A DNA stretch of 19,712 bases from an uncultured Bacilli bacterium. Lineage in GTDB: Bacteria; Bacillota_I; Bacilli_A; RF39; UBA660. The DNA lies in NCBI GenBank assembly GCA_947628685.1, contig CANRAT010000027.1:1-19712 (forward strand), given 5' to 3'. The notes under the pieces were generated by a model, which saw only the letters and a list, made by a program, of their open reading frames with translations, ran no database searches and had not been told where the DNA came from. Numbering within the stretch: the first letter of the stretch is position 1; each line of letters starts with the position of its first letter. Positions 15,875-19,712 of this stretch are shown one piece after another. The position numbers and the translations under genes are program-made.

Positions 15875-15889
15875 TTGATGAGACTTTTT
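15861..15889. terminator. Bidirectional terminator between agrC and agrD
   Basis: A perfect 12-pair stem (AAAAAGTCTCAT / ATGAGACTTTTT) with the 5-base loop AATTG is flanked by A and T tracts, so it works on both strands. On + it overlaps the agrC stop; on - it starts four bases after the agrD stop. It separates the two convergent agr transcripts. Confidence 0.92.
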
Positions 15890-15893
15890 AATG

Positions 15894-16010
15894 TTATTTA
15901 ATTAATGATTCAGGACATTCTTCTTCATCAAACCACATAAGCAAACAAGCTTGACTTCCTGTATTAGCTGCTCCTAATCCTAATAAAGATAGTAAATTAG
16001 CGAAAAACAT
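15894..16010 (-). CDS. agrD: AgrD-type autoinducing peptide precursor
   Basis: A 38-residue precursor of a cyclic quorum-sensing peptide. It has the three AgrD parts: a hydrophobic amphipathic N-terminus (MFFANLLSLLGLGA), a central signal segment around NTGSQACLLMWF, and an acidic C-terminal recognition tail DEEECPESLIK that aligns with the DEVEVPKEL-like tail of staphylococcal AgrD. C22 is the likely thiolactone cysteine. By tail alignment the AgrB cut would fall after F27, giving a six-residue ring (C22-F27) rather than the usual five; a cut after W26 would give five. The tail holds a second cysteine, C32, where valine is common. A strong GGGAGGAG precedes the ATG. It is cotranscribed behind agrB. 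Confidence 0.88.
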   Translation of the reverse strand: MFFANLLSLLGLGAANTGSQACLLMWFDEEECPESLIK

Positions 16011-16038
16011 GTTACTCCTCCCTTCTTATTCTTATATA

Positions 16039-16059
16039 TTTAAACCTTAAAGGTTTAAA
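16039..16059. repeat. 21-bp palindrome between agrB and agrD
   Basis: Arms TTTAAACCTT and AAGGTTTAAA are perfect reverse complements around one central A. It lies 5 bases past the agrB stop (on the - strand) and upstream of the agrD ribosome binding site. There is no T tract on the - strand side, so it is not a normal terminator. It could be an mRNA hairpin setting the agrB:agrD ratio, or a DNA operator. Confidence 0.7.
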
Positions 16060-16064
16060 CCAAA

Positions 16065-16682
16065 TTAATTTGCAAAATCAGGATGTTTTTTTAAAAAATC
16101 TATGTAGTTATTATAGGGAAGTTTAAATATTTTATAAACAGTTGGGGAAATTAACAAATTTTGAAGTATTATTGAAAATATTAAACAGTTTGATATAAAG
16201 TTATTGTTTAAAATAATTGCTATAAAACTATATATAATAACTATGATTGTTGACAGCATCTTATATGTATCTCTTCTTTTTTTACTTACTATAGGCCTTT
16301 TTTTTGTATCTGCAGGACTGTTTTTAAACATTAGACATATTCCAAACATACCAATAATAACCTTAATATATAAAGGTATATTTAGAATAGTACACAAATA
16401 AGGAAAACCGATAAAAGCAAGTGTTGAAGATATTAAGCATATCCAGCTTTTTGTTGCATGTAATCCAAAAGAGGTCATTCTAATTAAATTATAAAGAAGT
16501 GTGAATATAATCATTTCTTTAAATATATCAAGAAAATAAGCAATTAAAAATATTATAATCATTTTAGAAATCATTAAATATATACTAATTAATCCGTATT
16601 CAATTTCTTTTAATTTAATATCATCATAATTAGTATTTTTCTTTATGTAATTCATAAAGTGACTAATAATAAACTTCTTCAT
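16065..16682 (-). CDS. agrB: AgrB-type peptide-processing membrane protease
   Basis: AgrB is an integral membrane cysteine protease that removes the AgrD tail and closes the peptide ring. The 205-residue product has several hydrophobic helices. The catalytic pair is in RMTSFGLHATKSWIC: H75 and C82 with the family spacing of six residues between them, and R68 also matches a conserved position. The ending is basic and polar. I chose ATG 16682 (MKKFIISHF), with GGGGAG six bases upstream, over an in-frame TTG at 16712 that overlaps the -10 element. It is the first gene of an agrB-agrD unit that converges on agrAC. Confidence 0.92.
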   Translation of the reverse strand: MKKFIISHFMNYIKKNTNYDDIKLKEIEYGLISIYLMISKMIIIFLIAYFLDIFKEMIIFTLLYNLIRMTSFGLHATKSWICLISSTLAFIGFPYLCTILNIPLYIKVIIGMFGICLMFKNSPADTKKRPIVSKKRRDTYKMLSTIIVIIYSFIAIILNNNFISNCLIFSIILQNLLISPTVYKIFKLPYNNYIDFLKKHPDFAN

Positions 16683-16711
16683 AACATACTCCCCTTTATT
16701 CCACAGTTTCA

Positions 16712-16740
16712 ATTATAATATTTTGATCGCATTATTTAAA
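16712..16740 (-). promoter_or_regulatory. Candidate agrBD promoter
   Basis: On the - strand a consensus -10 TATAAT (16717 to 16712) follows a poor -35 TTTAAA (16740 to 16735) by 17 bases, without the TGn extension seen at other promoters here. A weak -35 with a good -10 suits an activator-dependent promoter, as at agr P2 in Staphylococcus. The hexamer AACTGT lies three bases past the -10. Confidence 0.6.
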
Positions 16741-16979
16741 TAGATAAAGTCTTAATTAGATATGTGAATGTTTAAAATTAAACAATGTGTTCTGACAGTT
16801 TGCACTATTTTAAGTTTTAAACGCAAAAATAGATACTTCAAACAAAATATCTTTTTAAACATATATCATTTGTGATAGAATTAGGTTGTTTTCCTAAAGA
16901 TATTGCAGATATCGTTACAACTTTAGCGAAATATGTCGATTTTTTGGGAACGATAAGTATGCTTTAATGTAAATTTTAA
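16741..16979. other. Noncoding stretch between agrB and the cold-shock gene
   Basis: This divergent intergenic region holds no long gene on either strand. It contains another AACTGT on the - strand (16795-16800), a 7-base inverted pair TATCGTT (16910-16916) / AACGATA (16949-16955), and the possible micro-ORF listed separately. The right half (from about 16900) looks less AT-rich than the left. No convincing paired AgrA direct repeat was found. Confidence 0.5.
16872..16967 (+). CDS. Possible 31-residue amphipathic micro-ORF
   Basis: An unrecognised GTG-started frame encodes 31 residues (start MIELGCFPK). The middle, DIADIVTTLAKYVDFLGTI (residues 10-28), puts I11, I14, V15, L18, V22, L25 and I28 on one face of a helix and D10, D13, T16, T17, K20, D23 and T27 on the other. 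That resembles small phenol-soluble modulins or delta-toxin in character only. It lies divergent from agrB, the relative place of hld in Staphylococcus. Against it: no Shine-Dalgarno sequence, a GTG start and only a weak possible promoter. It may be chance or a gene remnant. Confidence 0.2.
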   Translation: MIELGCFPKDIADIVTTLAKYVDFLGTISML

Positions 16980-16988
16980 TGGTATACT
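16980..16988 (+). promoter_or_regulatory. Extended -10 promoter of the cold-shock gene
   Basis: TGG followed by TATACT (16983-16988) forms an extended -10; the -35 region is poor. Transcription would start near 16995, so the leader is only about 30 bases, too short for the long thermosensor leader of E. coli cspA. Confidence 0.6.
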
Positions 16989-17023
16989 TAAGTAGTAAAC
17001 GAACTAGAAGGGAGATGTATTTC

Positions 17024-17239
17024 ATGATTACAGGAAAAGTAAAGTGGTTCAATAACGAAAAAGGATTTGGATTTATTGAATATAATGAACAAGAAGATAT
17101 ATTCGTTCATTATTCTGCTATTCTATCTGAAGGTTATAAAACTTTAGTAGAAGGTCAATATGTAAAGTTTGATTTAGTTAGAACTGATAAAGGTTTACAA
17201 GCAAAAAATGTTATAGAAATCAAAACTGCTTTAGTATAG
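17024..17239 (+). CDS. Cold-shock protein, CspA family
   Basis: A 71-residue single cold-shock domain (OB fold) that binds single-stranded RNA or DNA and acts as an RNA chaperone. It begins MITGKVKWFNNEKGFGFIEY. RNP1 is KGFGFI (residues 13-18) and RNP2 is DIFVHYSAI (25-33 region), with tyrosine where phenylalanine is usual. I chose ATG 17024, eight bases after AAGGGAG, over an in-frame ATG at 16979 that would overlap the promoter. It is a single-gene unit with its own promoter and terminator. I cannot tell which csp paralog it is. Confidence 0.95.
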   Translation: MITGKVKWFNNEKGFGFIEYNEQEDIFVHYSAILSEGYKTLVEGQYVKFDLVRTDKGLQAKNVIEIKTALV

Positions 17240-17249
17240 TAGTTTTTTT
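17223..17249 (+). terminator. Terminator of the cold-shock gene
   Basis: Stem AAACTGCT / AGTAGTTT (8 pairs, one G-U) with a 7-base loop runs into a T tract. The gene's TAG (17237-17239) lies at the loop/3' arm border. Confidence 0.75.
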
Positions 17250-17282
17250 CATTTTATTTTCATATAAAAATATATTTAAGTG

Positions 17283-17291
17283 TGGTATAAT
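17283..17291 (+). promoter_or_regulatory. Extended -10 promoter of hpf
   Basis: TGG precedes a consensus TATAAT (17286-17291); no good -35 is visible. Transcription would start near 17298, about 15 bases before the ATG, just ahead of the AAAGGATG binding site. Confidence 0.65.
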
Positions 17292-17312
17292 ATTGATAGA
17301 AAGGATGATATT

Positions 17313-17840
17313 ATGAAATTTAACATACATGGCAAGAAATTAGATGTTACAAAATCTATAAAAAGTTATATAGAAGAAAAAATAGGGAGACTAGATAAAT
17401 ACTTTGAAGATCCAAGTAATATTACTGCCACTGTTTTAATAAAACTAAGAGGTAATGAGCAGGTAGTAGAAGTAACGATAAACGCAAATAAATTTATTTT
17501 AAGAGGAGAAGAATCAAGTAAAGATCTTTATGCTTCTATAGATAAAGTATCAGATAAAATCGAAAGACAGATAAGAAAAAATAAAACTAGAATGAGTAAA
17601 AAAATAGACAAAGATTTAATTAGAGGCTTCGTTTTAGATTTCGATGAAAAAGAGGAAAATAATAGTGCGATTGTAAAAAGAAAGGTTCTTGAAGATAAAC
17701 CTATGAACGAAGAAGAAGCAATCCTTCAAATGGAACTTTTAGGTCACGAATTCTTTGCTTTTAGAAATGTTGATACTAACGAAATTAACGTTTTGTATAA
17801 AAGAAAAGAAGGAAATTATGGAATACTTGAAATAAAATAG
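17313..17840 (+). CDS. hpf: Ribosome hibernation promoting factor, long form
   Basis: Long HPF binds the 30S decoding site and dimerises 70S ribosomes into inactive 100S particles in stationary phase or stress. The 175-residue product has the N-terminal ribosome-binding domain (residues 1-100, MKFNIHGKKLDVTKSIKSYI and a basic helix IERQIRKNKTRMSKK). An acidic linker follows, then the C-terminal dimerisation domain from about 128 (DKPMNEEEAILQMELLGHEF, then FRNVDTNEINVLYKRKEGNYG). I chose ATG 17313, behind AAAGGATGATATT; an upstream in-frame TTG or GTG start would overlap the promoter. hpf directly before secA is common in Firmicutes. Confidence 0.96.
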   Translation: MKFNIHGKKLDVTKSIKSYIEEKIGRLDKYFEDPSNITATVLIKLRGNEQVVEVTINANKFILRGEESSKDLYASIDKVSDKIERQIRKNKTRMSKKIDKDLIRGFVLDFDEKEENNSAIVKRKVLEDKPMNEEEAILQMELLGHEFFAFRNVDTNEINVLYKRKEGNYGILEIK

Positions 17841-17860
17841 GTTTAAATACCTATTTTTTT
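17834..17860 (+). terminator. Terminator of hpf
   Basis: Stem AAAATAGGT / ACCTATTTT with loop TTAAAT is followed by more T residues. The hpf TAG (17838-17840) lies inside the 5' arm. It separates hpf from secA transcription. Confidence 0.85.
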
Positions 17861-17889
17861 CAAAATATCTATTAATTTGAAGCATTTTT

Positions 17890-17898
17890 TGATAAAAT
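17890..17898 (+). promoter_or_regulatory. Extended -10 promoter of secA
   Basis: TGA precedes TAAAAT (17893-17898), an extended -10 without a clear -35. Transcription would begin near 17905, just before the AAAGGAG site. A TTGAAG with TATATA 17 bases later was less likely because the start would fall within the ribosome binding site. Confidence 0.5.
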
Positions 17899-17925
17899 AT
17901 ATATATGTACAAAGGAGAATGATAC

Positions 17926-19712
17926 ATGAAATTATTTAAAAGTTTATTTAATCATGAATATAAGGAGTTAGAAAAATTCAAAAAAATCGCTGATGAGGTA
18001 GTTGCGCTAGATAGCGAGTATTCTAAATTATCAGATAAAAAATTAAAAGAAAAAACTTTAGAATTTAAAAAAAGGCTTGAAAATGGTGAAACATTAGAAG
18101 ATATTAAAGTAGAAGCATTCGCAACAGCAAGGGAAGCAGCATTTCGTGTAATAGGAGAAAAACCATATTATGTTCAAATATTAGGCGGTCTTGCAATACA
18201 TTATGGTAATATTGCTGAAATGAAAACAGGTGAAGGTAAGACGTTGACATCAACTATGCCTGCATATCTCAATGCTTTAACTAAAGAGGGCGTACATATA
18301 ATTACAGTTAATGAATATCTAGCAGGACGTGACGCAAATTGGATGGGCGAAATATATAGATTTTTAGGCCTTACAGTTGGAGTAAACTATAGGGAACTTA
18401 GTCCAAGTGAAAAAAGGGATGCATATAACTGTGATATACTTTATTCAACAAATAATGAAATTGGATTTGACTATTTAAGAGATAACATGGTTATAAAAGC
18501 AACTGATAGAGTAGCTAGACCATATAATTTTGCAATCATCGATGAAGTCGACTCAGTATTAATTGATGAAGCTAGAACTCCACTTATTATATCTGGTGGA
18601 TTTATGAAGTCTGCAAATCTTTATATGCAAACAGATAAATTCGCTAAAAGTTTAAAAGAGAATGAAGGCTATATATATGACGAGAAGACTAAAGCAGTTT
18701 CTTTAGATTCAATTGGTATAGAAAAAGCAGAAAAAGCATTTGGTGTTGATAATTTATATGATATAAGGAATACCAATTTAGTACACTTCATAAATCAAGC
18801 ATTAAAGGCTAATTATGCTATGAAATTAGATGTTGATTATGTAGTAAACGACGGTAAAATTGTTATTGTAGATCCATTTACAGGAAGGCTTATGCAAGGA
18901 CGTGCATATTCAGATGGTCTTCATCAGGCAATAGAGGCTAAAGAAGGAGTAACAATTAATGAAGAAACTAAGACTTTAGCCACAATTACATTCCAAAATT
19001 TATTTAGAATGTATAAGAAATTATCAGGTATGACAGGAACTGCAAAAACTGAAGAAGAAGAATTTAGAGATATTTATAATATGTATGTTATACAAGTTCC
19101 AACAAATAAACCTGTAATACGTAAAGATTATGGTGACTTGCTTTTTGCAACTAAAGAAGGAAAATATAAAGCAATAGTAAACGAAATAAAAGAACGTCAT
19201 GCTATAGGTCAACCAGTACTTGTTGGTACCATTGCAGTTGAAACAAGTGAACTAATAAGTGAAAGACTTAAAAAAATGAAAATACCACACGAAGTATTAA
19301 ATGCCAAAAATCATGCTAGAGAAGCAGAAATAATTGCTAAAGCAGGGGAAAAAGGTTCTGTTACAATAGCTACTAATATGGCAGGACGTGGAACAGATAT
19401 TAAACTTACTGATGAAGTAAAAGAACTTGGAGGATTATTTGTAATCGGAACAGAAAGACATGAATCAAGACGTATAGATAATCAGTTAAGAGGACGTTCA
19501 GGACGTCAAGGAGATCCTGGAGAGAGTCAGTTTTGTGTATCTTTTGAAGATGACTTAATGGTAAGATTTGGTACTGATAGAGCAAAATTAATGCTTCAAA
19601 GAGTAGGATTTAATGAAGATGTTTCTATTAGAAACAAAATGCTTTCTAATTCAATAGAATCTGCTCAAAAAAGAGTAGAAGGAAATAACTTCGATATGCG
19701 TAAAACTTTACT
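17926..19712 (+). CDS. secA: Preprotein translocase ATPase SecA (3' end outside window)
   Basis: SecA is the ATPase that drives preproteins through SecYEG (secY lies at 8621). The visible 595 residues, out of a usual 780-900, are intact. They show the N-terminal helices from MKLFKSLFNHEYKEL, Walker A MKTGEGKT (99-106), Walker B DEVD (206-209) with the SecA signature LIDEARTPLIISG, and the peptide-crosslinking domain. The second helicase domain has TNMAGRGTDIKL and the arginine-finger motif RGRSGRQGDPGESQF (from R522). The frame is open to the last base. The C-terminal wing, scaffold and any zinc tail lie outside. AAAGGAG stands eight bases before the ATG. Confidence 0.97.
   Translation, partial: MKLFKSLFNHEYKELEKFKKIADEVVALDSEYSKLSDKKLKEKTLEFKKRLENGETLEDIKVEAFATAREAAFRVIGEKPYYVQILGGLAIHYGNIAEMKTGEGKTLTSTMPAYLNALTKEGVHIITVNEYLAGRDANWMGEIYRFLGLTVGVNYRELSPSEKRDAYNCDILYSTNNEIGFDYLRDNMVIKATDRVARPYNFAIIDEVDSVLIDEARTPLIISGGFMKSANLYMQTDKFAKSLKENEGYIYDEKTKAVSLDSIGIEKAEKAFGVDNLYDIRNTNLVHFINQALKANYAMKLDVDYVVNDGKIVIVDPFTGRLMQGRAYSDGLHQAIEAKEGVTINEETKTLATITFQNLFRMYKKLSGMTGTAKTEEEEFRDIYNMYVIQVPTNKPVIRKDYGDLLFATKEGKYKAIVNEIKERHAIGQPVLVGTIAVETSELISERLKKMKIPHEVLNAKNHAREAEIIAKAGEKGSVTIATNMAGRGTDIKLTDEVKELGGLFVIGTERHESRRIDNQLRGRSGRQGDPGESQFCVSFEDDLMVRFGTDRAKLMLQRVGFNEDVSIRNKMLSNSIESAQKRVEGNNFDMRKTL

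Noticed and set aside
16204..16401. 65-codon + strand frame inside agrB
   Set aside because: It is opposite AgrB, whose catalytic motifs and ribosome binding site are clear; hydrophobic content mirrors the membrane helices.
16683..16712. TTG start that would extend AgrB by ten residues
   Set aside because: It overlaps the -10 element and lacks a binding site; ATG 16682 has GGGGAG at good spacing.
16774..16803. Paired AgrA direct repeat (AAAATTAAA with ACAGTTTGC, 21 bases apart)
   Set aside because: The first half-site lacks the GTT core, so this is not a convincing LytTR site.
16741..16979. RNAIII-like regulatory RNA upstream of agrB
   Set aside because: No strong + strand promoter, terminator or C-rich anti-Shine-Dalgarno loops were seen; only the micro-ORF and one 7-pair inverted repeat exist.
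16861..16979. Open frame of about 40 codons on the - strand opposite the micro-ORF
   Set aside because: It contains no ATG, GTG or TTG start and no ribosome binding site.
1..19712. CRISPR array, insertion sequence, tRNA or rRNA genes, prophage
   Set aside because: No regularly spaced repeats, transposase motifs, terminal inverted repeats or tRNA-like cloverleafs were seen anywhere.

Overview
The window comes from a low-G+C bacterium of the Firmicutes type that uses the standard code (TGA ends secY and map). AT-rich DNA, strong AGGAGG-type ribosome binding sites, zinc-binding forms of S14, L36 and adenylate kinase, an agr-type peptide locus and the order hpf-secA all point there. The alpha operon has no rpsD between rpsK and rpoA, which fits the Bacilli and their uncultured relatives better than Clostridia. 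I cannot name a genus.

Region 1 (21-13739) is the S10-spc-alpha supercluster, all on the + strand and packed with short gaps or overlaps: rplC, rplD, rplW, rplB, rpsS, rplV, rpsC, rplP, rpmC, rpsQ, rplN, rplX, rplE, rpsZ, rpsH, rplF, rplR, rpsE, rplO, secY, adk, map, infA, rpmJ, rpsM, rpsK, rpoA, rplQ. Together these supply ribosomal proteins, the SecY translocon channel, adenylate kinase, N-terminal Met removal, IF-1 and the RNA polymerase alpha subunit. rpmD (L30) is missing between rpsE and rplO. No internal terminator was seen; the cluster ends at a hairpin that contains the rplQ stop codon.

Region 2 (about 13755-16740) is a complete, rearranged agr-type quorum-sensing locus. agrA (LytTR response regulator) and agrC (sensor kinase) run on +. 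agrB (processing protease) and a 38-residue agrD (signal precursor) run on -. The two pairs converge on one bidirectional terminator. The predicted loop is: AgrB cuts and cyclises AgrD, the exported cyclic peptide binds AgrC, AgrC phosphorylates AgrA, and AgrA controls its targets. The predicted peptide has an unusual ring register. A noncoding stretch of about 340 bases upstream of agrB carries a possible amphipathic micro-peptide ORF.

Region 3 (about 16980-19712) holds three separately promoted + strand genes: a cold-shock protein, the long-form ribosome hibernation factor HPF, and secA, which runs off the end of the window. The four best promoter candidates outside the ribosomal cluster and agrB carry an extended -10 (TGn before the -10), and all four terminators overlap the stop codon of the gene they close.
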